Assembly: GCF_035013185.1 (NCBI RefSeq)
Contig: NZ_JAYGJO010000023.1
Span: 1 to 64,000, forward strand
From: Acerihabitans sp035013185
GTDB lineage: Bacteria; Pseudomonadota; Gammaproteobacteria; Enterobacterales; Enterobacteriaceae
Direction of reading: 5' to 3'
Length of the DNA stretch: 64,000 nt
Numbering within the stretch: position 1 is the first letter of the stretch; each line of letters starts with the position of its first letter. Shown one piece after another: positions 34,115-42,581 of this stretch. The notes below the pieces were generated by a model. It worked only from the letters and a program-made list of their open reading frames with translations. It ran no database searches and had not been told where the DNA came from. The position numbers were made by a program, and so were the translations under genes.

Positions 34115-34130
34115 GCGCAAACGGTTTCGT
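34115..34130. promoter_or_regulatory. PurR operator of purL
   Basis: GCGCAAACGGTTTCGT differs from the PurR consensus ACGCAAACGTTTGCGT at three positions and closely resembles the remembered E. coli purL box. It lies 158 bp before the purL ATG. Confidence 0.85.
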
Positions 34131-34287
34131 CCGGGGCCGGTATTCTCTATAATGGCGCGCGTTTCCCCCCAAAAATCAAAAATTGCCCGCGCGTATGTGG
34201 CGCGCGGAAGTTGGCCAGAGTTGCACCCCATGGCAAGCCGTACCACTGACCTGCGTTCGGCGGTTCAAAGACGAGAGATCTTTTATT

Positions 34288-37200
34288 ATGGAAATACTGC
34301 GTGGTTCGCCCGCTTTATCAGCATTTCGTATCAACAAGCTACTATCCCGCTGCCGTGAAGCCCAGTTGCCGGTGAATGATGTTTATGCTGAATATGTCCA
34401 CTTTGCCGATCTGAGTGCCCCCCTTAACCCAGAAGAGCGCGGCAGGTTGCAACAGCTGTTGAAATACGGTCCCTCGCTTGCTGAACATGCGCCTCAAGGT
34501 CGTTTGCTGTTGGTGACGCCGCGTCCCGGCACACTGTCTCCCTGGTCATCAAAAGCTACCGATATCGCCCATAATTGCGGGTTGGCGCAGGTGAAACGTC
34601 TAGAACGTGGGCTGGCGTTTTATTTCCAGGGCGAGGCCATGACGGATGTGCAGTGGCGGCAACTGGGTGTGCTGCTGCATGATCGGATGATGGAAACCGT
34701 CTTTGATACGCTGGAGCAGGCGGGTGATCTGTTTACTCAACAGCCGCCGGCGCCGGTTCAGCGGGTGGATATGCTAACAACCGGTCGACTGGCGCTCGAA
34801 CAGGCTAACCTTAAACTCGGGCTGGCGCTGGCACCTGATGAGATAGATTACTTGTTTGAGGCGTTTACCCGTCTGGGACGTAATCCCACCGATGTTGAAC
34901 TGTATATGTTCGCCCAGGCCAATTCTGAGCATTGTCGCCATAAAATTTTTAATGCCGATTGGATTATCGACGGAGAGCAACAGCCCAAGTCATTATTTAA
35001 AATGATTAAGAACACCTTCGAGCGTACGCCTGATTTCGTGTTGTCCGCTTACAAGGACAACGCTGCGGTGATGGAAGGGTCTGCTGTTGGTCGCTTTTTT
35101 GCCGACCCACAGGATGGCCATTATGCCTACCATCAGGAGCCGGCGCATATCTTGATGAAAGTGGAAACCCATAACCATCCGACCGCCATCTCCCCCTGGC
35201 CGGGTGCCGCTACGGGATCGGGTGGCGAAATTCGTGACGAAGGCGCCACCGGCCGGGGCGCGAAACCCAAGGCCGGGCTGGTGGGCTTTTCCGTGTCCAA
35301 TTTGCGTATTCCTGATTTTGAACAACCGTGGGAGCAGGATTTCGGTAAGCCGGATCGGATTGTCAGCGCCCTGGATATCATGATGGACGGACCCTTGGGG
35401 GGCGCAGCATTTAATAACGAATTCGGCCGCCCCGCGCTGACCGGCTATTTTCGTACTTATGAAGAGCGGGTGAACAGCCATAATGGCCTGGAGCTGCGCG
35501 GCTACCATAAGCCCATCATGCTGGCGGGCGGCATCGGCAATATCCGTGACGAGCACGTGCAGAAAGGGGACATTACCGTAGGCGCCAAACTTATTGTACT
35601 GGGTGGTCCGGCGATGAATATCGGCCTGGGCGGCGGCGCTGCGTCATCCATGACCTCCGGTCAGTCGGATGCCGATTTGGATTTTGCCTCGGTACAGCGT
35701 GATAACCCGGAAATGGAACGTCGTTGCCAGGAAGTGATCGATTGCTGTTGGCAAATGGGTGCGGCCAATCCGATTCTGTTTATCCATGACGTTGGCGCGG
35801 GTGGCCTGTCCAACGCCATGCCGGAATTAGTCAGCGATGGTCATCGCGGCGGGCGGTTCCAACTGCGTGCCATCCCCAACGATGAACCGGGTATGAGCCC
35901 CTTGGAAGTCTGGTGTAATGAATCCCAGGAGCGTTATGTTATGGCGGTGGCGCCGGCCCAGTTGGCGGTATTCGAGGCCATTTGCCGTCGGGAACGTGCG
36001 CCTTACGCGGTCATTGGCGAGGCCACCGAGGAACTGCATTTGCGTCTGGACGACACGCATTTTGCCGATCGGCCCATTGATTTACCGTTGGATGTGTTAT
36101 TGGGCAAAACGCCCAAGATGCTGCGTGATGTGACTCGGCTGTGCATTGATGCTACGCCGCTGAGCCGCGAGGGCATCGTATTGGCCGACGCGGTGAAGCG
36201 CGTACTGCGTCTGCCGGTGGTCGCGGAAAAAACCTTTTTGATCACCATTGGCGATCGGACGGTTACCGGAATGGTGGCACGTGACCAGATGGTCGGTCCG
36301 TGGCAGGTGCCGGTGGCGGATTGTGCGGTGACCACGGCGAGTCTGGACAGCTATTATGGCGAGGCGATGTCAATAGGGGAACGGGCGCCTGTGGCACTGC
36401 TGAATTTTGCCGCGTCGGCGCGTCTGGCGGTGGGCGAGGCGTTGACTAACCTGGCCGCGACACAGATTGGCGATATTAAACGTATCAAGTTATCCGCTAA
36501 CTGGATGGCCGCAGCCGGACATCCCGGCGAGGATGCGGGTTTGTATGCAGCGGTTAAAGCCGTGGGTGAGGAACTTTGTCCGGCCCTGGGGTTAACGATT
36601 CCGGTGGGTAAGGACTCCATGTCGATGAAAACCCGTTGGCCGCAAGGAGAAGAGCAGCGCGAAATGACATCGCCCATGTCGCTGGTGATCACTGCCTTCG
36701 CCCGGGTGGAAGATGTGCGGGGCACCGTGACGCCGCAACTGCGTGCCGATCGGGATAATGTACTGCTGCTAATCGATTTGGGCGCGGGTCACCAGGCGTT
36801 AGGGGCAACTGCGCTGGCGCAGGTGTATCGTCAGTTGGGCGATGACACCGCCGATGTGCGCAACGTGGAACAATTGGCGGGATTTTACCGCGCGATTCAG
36901 CAACTGGTGGCAGAGCGTGTCTTGCTGGCCTACCACGATCGTTCCGATGGCGGCCTGTTGGTGACCTTGCTGGAAATGGCTTTTGCCGGCCATTGTGGTC
37001 TCGCGGTGGATATTGCCGGATTGGGTGATGACACTTTGGCGGCACTGTTTAATGAGGAACTCGGTGCGGTGATTCAAATCGCGGCTGAGGACCGGGCCCA
37101 GGTTGAGCAGATATTTGCGCAGCAGGGACTGTCAGACTGTCTGCATGACCTGGGACAGGCGACGGCGGGTAACGACGTGGTGTTCCGCGCCGGCACCGTG

Positions 37201-38190
37201 GATGTGTATCGTGAAAACCGTACCCAGTTACGGACGTGGTGGGCAGAAACGACCTGGCAGATGCAGCGTTTGCGGGATAATCCTGATTGTGCCGATCAAG
37301 AGCACGTCGCTAAGCAGGACGATAGCGATCCGGGGTTGAACGTGGTGCTGACATTTGATCCGGCACAGGATATTGCCGCGCCGTTAATCACCGGGTTCAA
37401 CATCGCCAAAGGGATATCGCCAAAGGTGGCGATCCTGCGCGAACAGGGGGTTAATTCCCATGTGGAGATGGCGGCGGCTTTCCATCGGGCCGGTTTTGAT
37501 GCGATCGATGTGCATATGAGCGATCTGCTGTCCGGGCGAGGGCAATTGCATGATTTCCAGGCGTTGGTGGCCTGTGGCGGATTTTCTTATGGCGATGTGT
37601 TGGGGGCCGGGGAAGGGTGGGCTAAGTCTATTTTGTTTAATCCGCGGGTGCGCGATGAATTTGAGGCATTTTTTCATCGTGCCGATACCTTGGCACTTGG
37701 CGTGTGTAACGGCTGTCAGATGATGTCCAATTTGCGCGATCTGGTACCCGGTGCAGATCTTTGGCCACGATTTGTGCGTAATAAATCGGAACGTTTTGAA
37801 GCCCGGTTTAGTTTGGTTGAGGTGACAAGTAGTCCTTCTTTATTACTTCAAGGGATGGTGGGTTCACGTTTGCCGATTGCGGTATCGCACGGGGAAGGGT
37901 TGGTGGAGGTGCGTGACGCGGCTCATTTGGCGGCGTTGGAGGCGGCGGGTTTGGTGGCGCTGCGCTTTGTTGATAATCGTGGCCTGCCTACCGAGACGTA
38001 TCCGGCAAATCCGAACGGCTCGCCTAATGGTATTACCGCTGTGACCAGTGCCGATGGTCGGGTCACACTGACTATGCCGCATCCGGAGCGGGTGTTCCGT
38101 ACGGTGAGCAATTCTTGGCATCCTGAGGCGTGGGGCGAGGATGGGCCCTGGATGCGGATTTTCCGTAATGCGAGGAAGCAGTTAGGATAA
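34288..38190 (+). CDS. purL: Phosphoribosylformylglycinamidine synthase
   Basis: Single-chain FGAM synthase of purine biosynthesis. The ATG at 34288 gives 1300 residues (E. coli 1295) starting 'MEILRGSPALSAFRINKLL'; in-frame codons further upstream cross the promoter. The N-terminal PurS-like and linker domains are followed by the ATP-binding synthetase with 'VETHNHPTAISPWPGAATGS' and 'AFNNEFGRPALTGYFRTY'. The C-terminal glutaminase has the nucleophile Cys in 'LGVCNGCQMMSNL' and the His/Glu in 'TMPHPERVFR'. The PurR box upstream indicates purine repression. Confidence 0.99.
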   Translation: MEILRGSPALSAFRINKLLSRCREAQLPVNDVYAEYVHFADLSAPLNPEERGRLQQLLKYGPSLAEHAPQGRLLLVTPRPGTLSPWSSKATDIAHNCGLAQVKRLERGLAFYFQGEAMTDVQWRQLGVLLHDRMMETVFDTLEQAGDLFTQQPPAPVQRVDMLTTGRLALEQANLKLGLALAPDEIDYLFEAFTRLGRNPTDVELYMFAQANSEHCRHKIFNADWIIDGEQQPKSLFKMIKNTFERTPDFVLSAYKDNAAVMEGSAVGRFFADPQDGHYAYHQEPAHILMKVETHNHPTAISPWPGAATGSGGEIRDEGATGRGAKPKAGLVGFSVSNLRIPDFEQPWEQDFGKPDRIVSALDIMMDGPLGGAAFNNEFGRPALTGYFRTYEERVNSHNGLELRGYHKPIMLAGGIGNIRDEHVQKGDITVGAKLIVLGGPAMNIGLGGGAASSMTSGQSDADLDFASVQRDNPEMERRCQEVIDCCWQMGAANPILFIHDVGAGGLSNAMPELVSDGHRGGRFQLRAIPNDEPGMSPLEVWCNESQERYVMAVAPAQLAVFEAICRRERAPYAVIGEATEELHLRLDDTHFADRPIDLPLDVLLGKTPKMLRDVTRLCIDATPLSREGIVLADAVKRVLRLPVVAEKTFLITIGDRTVTGMVARDQMVGPWQVPVADCAVTTASLDSYYGEAMSIGERAPVALLNFAASARLAVGEALTNLAATQIGDIKRIKLSANWMAAAGHPGEDAGLYAAVKAVGEELCPALGLTIPVGKDSMSMKTRWPQGEEQREMTSPMSLVITAFARVEDVRGTVTPQLRADRDNVLLLIDLGAGHQALGATALAQVYRQLGDDTADVRNVEQLAGFYRAIQQLVAERVLLAYHDRSDGGLLVTLLEMAFAGHCGLAVDIAGLGDDTLAALFNEELGAVIQIAAEDRAQVEQIFAQQGLSDCLHDLGQATAGNDVVFRAGTVDVYRENRTQLRTWWAETTWQMQRLRDNPDCADQEHVAKQDDSDPGLNVVLTFDPAQDIAAPLITGFNIAKGISPKVAILREQGVNSHVEMAAAFHRAGFDAIDVHMSDLLSGRGQLHDFQALVACGGFSYGDVLGAGEGWAKSILFNPRVRDEFEAFFHRADTLALGVCNGCQMMSNLRDLVPGADLWPRFVRNKSERFEARFSLVEVTSSPSLLLQGMVGSRLPIAVSHGEGLVEVRDAAHLAALEAAGLVALRFVDNRGLPTETYPANPNGSPNGITAVTSADGRVTLTMPHPERVFRTVSNSWHPEAWGEDGPWMRIFRNARKQLG

Positions 38191-38210
38191 GGGTGGAGGG
38201 CGCGCAGCCC

Positions 38211-38584
38211 TCCCTTTTACAGGGTTTGCGGTGCGATCGGTGATCGCGGGCCTAGCGTACCATGGGGCGCTCTGGCGGCCGGGAAACGGCCGCTTCGACC
38301 CCATCGGTGCGCTCTCCCTTTTACAGGGTTTGCGGTGCGATCGGTGATCGCGGGCCTAGCGTACCATGGGGCGCTCTGGCGGCCGGGAAACGGCCGCTTC
38401 GACCCCATCGGTGCGCTCTCCCTTTTACCGGGCTTGCGGTGCGATCGGCGATCGCGGGCCTAGCGTACCATGGGGCGCTCTGGCGGCCGGGAAACGGCCG
38501 CTTCGACCCCATTGGTACGCTTTCCCTTTTACCGGGCTTGCGGTGCGATCGGCGATCGCGGGCCTAGCGTGACATGGGGTGCTA
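38211..38584 (+). repeat. 104-bp tandem repeat array, about 3.6 copies
   Basis: Units start at 38211, 38315, 38419 and 38523 with an exact 104-bp period; the last is cut off near 38584. Copies 1 and 2 are nearly identical, and 3 and 4 share changes. Each full unit has a long nested stem: ATGGGG with CCCCAT outside and GCGGCC with GGCCGC inside. It also has a palindrome GCGATCGGTGATCGC (or GCGATCGGCGATCGC). The array begins 20 bp after the purL stop. 104 is not a multiple of three, so it is not a protein repeat. Confidence 0.95.
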
Positions 38585-38620
38585 GGCGGGGCATGAATTT
38601 GATTTTATTGTTGCCATAAT

Positions 38621-38643
38621 AAAAAAAACCTGCGAATAGCAGG
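38621..38643 (-). terminator. Orphan minus-strand terminator
   Basis: On the minus strand CCTGC-TATTC-GCAGG is followed by eight T, a textbook intrinsic terminator. The only minus-strand candidate upstream of it is the IS1-like remnant (38894-39033) or an unseen small RNA in 38644-38890. Confidence 0.65.
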
Positions 38644-38893
38644 CGATAAATAAAACAAAATGAAATGAAATAAAGGGTATCTGGTCAGGTTAGAACCCTG
38701 ACGAGAATGTAATTGTAGATAATGTTTAGTAAAAATAAACATCGTGAAGAACATATAGTACGATTATTAATCAAAAAAGAACTATTCAGAAAAAACTCAC
38801 AAAAATATCAACATTAGCCCGTGCACAGTTCACCGATATGCCCGAACCATAAATGGGGTGGTGTATTCGATATGACGATTGATATTACAACGG
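38644..38893. other. AT-rich gap left of the IS1-like remnant
   Basis: No gene is seen. A small inverted repeat GTCAGG-TTAGAA-CCCTGAC occurs near 38685-38703. The stretch might encode a small RNA ending at the minus-strand terminator, but no promoter could be identified. Confidence 0.3.
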
Positions 38894-39033
38894 TTAATGC
38901 TCACCCTCAATCAACCTACTGATGATCCTGTCATGCATTTTGCCGATGTTGAGTATCCGATAGCCTTGTCGTTTTAGCCGATTGCAGTGTTTCAGGTTTT
39001 CACGTCCAATTCGCTGCGTGTAAAGCTTGTTTG
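38894..39033 (-). mobile_element. Remnant of an IS1-like transposase (InsB C-terminus)
   Basis: The minus-strand frame ending at TAA 38896-38894 reads 'LYTQRIGRENLKHCNRLKRQ', then 'MHDRIISRLIEGEH'. It follows the C-terminal pattern of IS1-family transposases ('TQRIERxNLxLRTRxKRL' and 'MHDKxIGxFIExxH'). The frame is cut by a stop just upstream (about 39033) and substitutions have removed the conserved 'RKTICFS' stretch. No clear terminal inverted repeats remain. It marks a past insertion at the border of the purL/pqq region. Confidence 0.65.
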
Positions 39034-39315
39034 TTTAGATCGCAAAAGCCGCCAACATCCGATGAAATCAAACCCACGATGCACAATCGAGTTGTGCAAA
39101 ACCGTTGCTATAAGGTGTGCCCCGGAGCTCAGTAACGTGCCGGGACATCAAGCTTTTTCGCGTGGATTATTAGCGGCCCGCAACAGACACGCTACCGAAT
39201 ACCAGCATTTTTGTTACAAAATTGCGGTGCCGAACCAACGCAAAAATTATTTTTTGCGCTAATACTATGAATAGAGAATGAAAAACCAGCGAAGGAAAAA
39301 TGGGGTTCTGGCTCA
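39034..39315. other. Region upstream of the M19 dipeptidase
   Basis: Contains no clear gene; part may be further decayed IS sequence. The dipeptidase promoter should lie here, and TTATTTTTTGCGCTAATACTA near 39247-39267 is AT-rich but not a confident promoter. GAAGGAAAA at 39291-39299 precedes the ATG by 16 bp. Confidence 0.3.
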
Positions 39316-40359
39316 ATGAATACTGATATTCCCCAACCTTTTTTTGATGGTCACAACGACCTGTTGCTGAATTTGTGGTTACATCATGGTGATGATCCGG
39401 CTGAGGCTTTTTACGCCGGGCTGGTGGGGCAGCTCGATTATCCGCGAATGCGCCGCGGTGGGTTTGCCGGAGGTCTGTTTGCGGTGTTTGTGCCACCGGC
39501 AGCGTATTTGACCAATATGCGTCTACGGGGAAGCATAAGAGACGAGACGGATTGCGCTCCGTTGGCCATTTCTGCAGCACAGATCGAGATATTGCATACA
39601 TTGGCGCAAGATTCTCAAGGCCGGGCGCGTATCTGTCGTTCGGTAGATGATATCGAATATTGCCTGCGGAACAATGTGTTGGCGATGGTATTGCATCTTG
39701 AAGGCGCACAATCCCTCGATACGGATCTGCTGCTGCTAGATCAATTTTACCAGCAAGGTTTACGCAGTATCGGTCCCTTCTGGAATGAGCAAAATCAGTT
39801 TGGCTCTGGAGTGAAGGGCGATTTCCCCGGATCGCCGGATACCGGACCCGGCATGACGCCGGCAGGCAAAGCGCTTATTGAGGTCTGCAATCAGAAAAGG
39901 ATTCTGATTGATTTGTCACATATGAATGAGAAAGCGTTTTGGCAAATGGCTGAATTGAGTGATGCCCCCTTGGTGGCGACACACTCCAACGCGCACACCA
40001 TTTGCCCACAGCCACGCAATCTTACCGATATGCAATTGGCGGCGATTGCCGCCAGTGATGGTTTGGTCGGCGTCAACTTTGGCACGGCATTTCTTCGCGG
40101 GGACGGTAAACATGACGGGGGTACGCCGATAACCGACATTGTCAAACATCTGTGTTATCTCATTGACAGGATTGGTGAAGACCGGGTCGGTTTCGGTTCC
40201 GATTTTGATGGTGTCAACGTGCCTGACGCATTGGGTGATGTTGCCGGCATGCCGCGGCTGCTGGAGGCAATGACCCGGGCGGGTATCAATGATGCCTTGC
40301 GTGAGAAGCTGGCCTGGCGCAACTGGCTGAGGGTGTTGATGCGGACATGGGGTGGATAA
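39316..40359 (+). CDS. Membrane dipeptidase (family M19)
   Basis: Zinc dipeptidase of the renal dipeptidase family, 347 residues. Metal ligands fit: 'FDGHNDLL' (HxD, about residue 9), 'VLHLEGAQSLD' (bridging Glu, about residue 126), 'VATHSNAHTICP' (His) and 'VGFGSDFDGVNVP' (Asp). The end 'LAWRNWLRVLMRTWG' is the usual M19 C-terminus. There is no signal peptide, so it is probably cytosolic. It is the gene directly before pqqA, on the same strand with about 135 bp between. A role in breaking down PqqA fragments is a possibility suggested only by position. Confidence 0.92.
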   Translation: MNTDIPQPFFDGHNDLLLNLWLHHGDDPAEAFYAGLVGQLDYPRMRRGGFAGGLFAVFVPPAAYLTNMRLRGSIRDETDCAPLAISAAQIEILHTLAQDSQGRARICRSVDDIEYCLRNNVLAMVLHLEGAQSLDTDLLLLDQFYQQGLRSIGPFWNEQNQFGSGVKGDFPGSPDTGPGMTPAGKALIEVCNQKRILIDLSHMNEKAFWQMAELSDAPLVATHSNAHTICPQPRNLTDMQLAAIAASDGLVGVNFGTAFLRGDGKHDGGTPITDIVKHLCYLIDRIGEDRVGFGSDFDGVNVPDALGDVAGMPRLLEAMTRAGINDALREKLAWRNWLRVLMRTWGG

Positions 40360-40493
40360 GGAAGTATTGAGCCGCTCCACCCCCGCGCAATATAACCGAA
40401 TGCCACGTGATGATGATTTTTTGTTGTGCTTTGGATTACCCCTCGTTGTGGGTGGGAACGGTGATACTTTATTTAAAACCAGAGAGGAGAAAT

Positions 40494-40574
40494 ATGATGA
40501 CTGTGTGGACAAAACCGACGTTTGAAGACTTGCGCCTTGGTCTGGAAGTGACGCTTTACATTTCCAACCGTTAA
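40494..40574 (+). CDS. pqqA: PQQ precursor peptide PqqA
   Basis: Ribosomal peptide from which the Glu and Tyr that become pyrroloquinoline quinone are cut. It is 26 codons: 'MMTVWTKPTFEDLR' followed by 'LGLEVTLYISNR'. The conserved Glu and Tyr lie three residues apart in 'LEVTLY', exactly as in Klebsiella PqqA. Two adjacent ATGs (40494 and 40497) follow a strong site AGAGAGGAGAA. It heads the pqqABCDEF cluster and is separated from pqqB by a hairpin. Confidence 0.95.
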   Translation: MMTVWTKPTFEDLRLGLEVTLYISNR

Positions 40575-40580
40575 TCTTCA

Positions 40581-40613
40581 ATGCCCGCGCTACTGCGGGC
40601 ATATTTCTTTTTT
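40581..40613 (+). terminator. Attenuating hairpin between pqqA and pqqB
   Basis: ATGCCCGC-GCTACT-GCGGGCAT is a perfect 8-bp stem followed by a T-rich tract (TTTCTTTTTT). Partial termination here would give pqqA more transcript than the enzyme genes, as reported for other pqq operons. Confidence 0.85.
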
Positions 40614-40630
40614 AATGTTCCGGTTAACAT

Positions 40631-41545
40631 ATGCAGATAAAAATTTTAGGCTCCTCGGCTGGCGGAGGATTTCCACAATGGAATTGTAATTGTAAAAACT
40701 GCCAGGGCGTACGCACCGGCACGATCAAGGCCTCCAGACGGACGCAATCCTCTATTGCCATCAGTGACAACGGTACTGAGTGGGTGCTGTGCAATGTTTC
40801 ACCCGATATTTACCATCAAATCCTGGCGACCCCGGAATTGTCACCCTCACCCGGCGTGCTGCGCGGTACCGGTATCGGGGCCATTATTCTCACCGACAGC
40901 CAAATAGATCATAGCGCGGGTTTGCTTAATTTGCGGGAAGGATGCCCGCATAAAGTGTGGTGCACTGACGAGGTACATCAGGATTTAACCACTGAGTTTC
41001 CTCTGTTTCCTATTCTTTCGCACTGGAAAGGCGGGCTCGAACACTACCCCATTGTGCCAGGGCGGCCATTCAGCGTCTGCGTCAGCCAGACGATACGGTT
41101 CACGCCAATTCCGTTGCTGAGCAATGCACCGCCTTATTCCACATACCGCGACTGCCCGCTGCCGGGCCACAACATTGCGTTGTTTATGGAAGACGGCCGC
41201 AGCGGTAAAAGTCTGCTCTACGCGCCTGGTTTGGGCGAGCCGGATGAAACGCTGATGCCGTGGCTGCAAAAAGCGGATTGTTTGCTGGTCGACGGCACTC
41301 TGTGGCGTGATAACGAACTCGCTCTCACCGGCGTCGGCCAGCATACCGGCAGAGACATGGGGCATATGGCGTTATCGGAAGAATGGGGCCTGGCCGCATT
41401 GCTGGCCTCCCTGCCCGCTGAACGCAAGATCCTTATCCACATTAATAATACCAATCCCATCCTCGATGAAGACTCTGTCGAACGGCAAAGTCTGACGCGA
41501 CAAGGCATCGAGGTGAGCTGGGATGGGATGCTGATTGAGGTATAG
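40631..41545 (+). CDS. pqqB: PQQ biosynthesis protein PqqB
   Basis: Metallo-beta-lactamase-fold protein, 304 residues, proposed to act as an iron-dependent hydroxylase in PQQ formation. Family features are 'LGSSAGGGFPQWNCNCKNCQ' at the N-terminus (a Cys-rich structural zinc site), 'ILTDSQIDHSAGLLNLREG' and the His-containing 'TGRDMGHMALSEEWG' and 'ILIHINNTNPILDE'. pqqC follows after two bases. Confidence 0.97.
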   Translation: MQIKILGSSAGGGFPQWNCNCKNCQGVRTGTIKASRRTQSSIAISDNGTEWVLCNVSPDIYHQILATPELSPSPGVLRGTGIGAIILTDSQIDHSAGLLNLREGCPHKVWCTDEVHQDLTTEFPLFPILSHWKGGLEHYPIVPGRPFSVCVSQTIRFTPIPLLSNAPPYSTYRDCPLPGHNIALFMEDGRSGKSLLYAPGLGEPDETLMPWLQKADCLLVDGTLWRDNELALTGVGQHTGRDMGHMALSEEWGLAALLASLPAERKILIHINNTNPILDEDSVERQSLTRQGIEVSWDGMLIEV

Positions 41546-41547
41546 CT

Positions 41548-42303
41548 ATGACACAAACGCAACCGCTGTCTCCGCGGGCCTTTGAACAGGCGCTGCGGGA
41601 CAAAGGCGCCTACTACCATATCTACCATCCCTACCATATCACCATGCATAACGGCCGGGCGACCCGTGAACAGATCCAGGGCTGGGTGGCGAACCGTTTT
41701 TATTATCAGACCAGCATCCCACTCAAAGATGCGGCTATTATGGCCAACTGCCCGCATCCGGAAGTGCGTCGCAAATGGGTGCAACGCATCCTTGACCATG
41801 ACGGTCACGGCGACGGAGACGGCGGTATTGAAGCATGGCTGCGCCTCGGCGAAGCCGTGGGCTTGGCGCGTGATGTGCTGCTGTCCGATGAAAGGGTGTT
41901 GCCGGGCGTGCGCTTTGCTGTGGATGCCTATGTCAATTTTGCCCGTAGCGCCAACTGGCAGGAGGCAGCGTGCAGCTCGCTGACCGAGCTGTTTGCGCCG
42001 CAGATCCATCAGGCGCGGCTTGATACCTGGCCCGGCCATTATCAGTGGATTGAAATGGAGGGCTACGGCTACTTCCGCAGCCGCCTGAGTCAGGCGAACC
42101 GCGATGTGGAACATGGGCTACAGCTGGCGCTGGAGTATTGCGACAGCGTGGAAAAACAGCAGCGCATGTTGGAAATCCTCCAGTTTAAATTGGATATCCT
42201 CTGGAGCATGCTGGATGCCATGAGTATGGCGTATGAATTGCAACGTCCCCCTTACCATACCGTCTCCACCGAGTCAGTCTGGCACAAAACGAGACTGGTA
42301 TGA
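41548..42303 (+). CDS. pqqC: Pyrroloquinoline-quinone synthase PqqC
   Basis: Cofactor-free oxidase that carries out the final ring closure and eight-electron oxidation to PQQ. It has 251 residues. The helical-bundle signature 'YHIYHPYHITMHNGRATREQ' and 'WVANRFYYQTSIPLKDAAI' are intact, as is 'ILDHDGHGDGDGGIEAWLRL'. Its stop overlaps the pqqD start by four bases. Confidence 0.98.
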   Translation: MTQTQPLSPRAFEQALRDKGAYYHIYHPYHITMHNGRATREQIQGWVANRFYYQTSIPLKDAAIMANCPHPEVRRKWVQRILDHDGHGDGDGGIEAWLRLGEAVGLARDVLLSDERVLPGVRFAVDAYVNFARSANWQEAACSSLTELFAPQIHQARLDTWPGHYQWIEMEGYGYFRSRLSQANRDVEHGLQLALEYCDSVEKQQRMLEILQFKLDILWSMLDAMSMAYELQRPPYHTVSTESVWHKTRLV

Positions 42304-42581
42304 CGGAGCTTAATCCATCTCAGACGCCGATGTTCCGGCGCGGCTTCCGCTTGCAGTGGGAAGAAAAGCAGAACAGCCATGTCATCCTCTATCCAGAAGG
42401 GGTGGCGAAACTCAACGATAGCGCCGCTGCCATTCTGCAGTTGGTGGACGGCAAGCGAACCTTGGGTGATATTATTAACGATCTCTGCGCCCGTTTTCCG
42501 CAAGCGACGGGGATTGGCGATGACGTCACAGAGTTTTTTGGCCAAGCCTACCGGCAAAAATGGATTATCTTTCGTGAATGA
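42300..42581 (+). CDS. pqqD: PqqA-binding chaperone PqqD
   Basis: Small peptide chaperone (93 residues) that presents PqqA to the radical enzyme PqqE. The family's 'FRLQWEEKQNSHVILYPEG', 'KLNDSAAAILQLVDGKRTLG' and 'DDVTEFFGQAYRQKWI' are present. It is coupled to pqqC (ATGA) and overlaps pqqE by eight bases. Confidence 0.97.
   Translation: MTELNPSQTPMFRRGFRLQWEEKQNSHVILYPEGVAKLNDSAAAILQLVDGKRTLGDIINDLCARFPQATGIGDDVTEFFGQAYRQKWIIFRE

Noticed and set aside
38217..38572. Frames on both strands across the 104-bp repeats
   Set aside because: They arise from the repeat itself; 104 is not a multiple of three and no start signals fit.
38230..38580. GCGATCGC-like palindromes as HIP1 sites
   Set aside because: HIP1 is a cyanobacterial signature; here the palindrome is just part of a tandem unit.
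38211..38584. CRISPR array
   Set aside because: The whole 104-bp unit is repeated with no variable spacers, and no cas genes are present.
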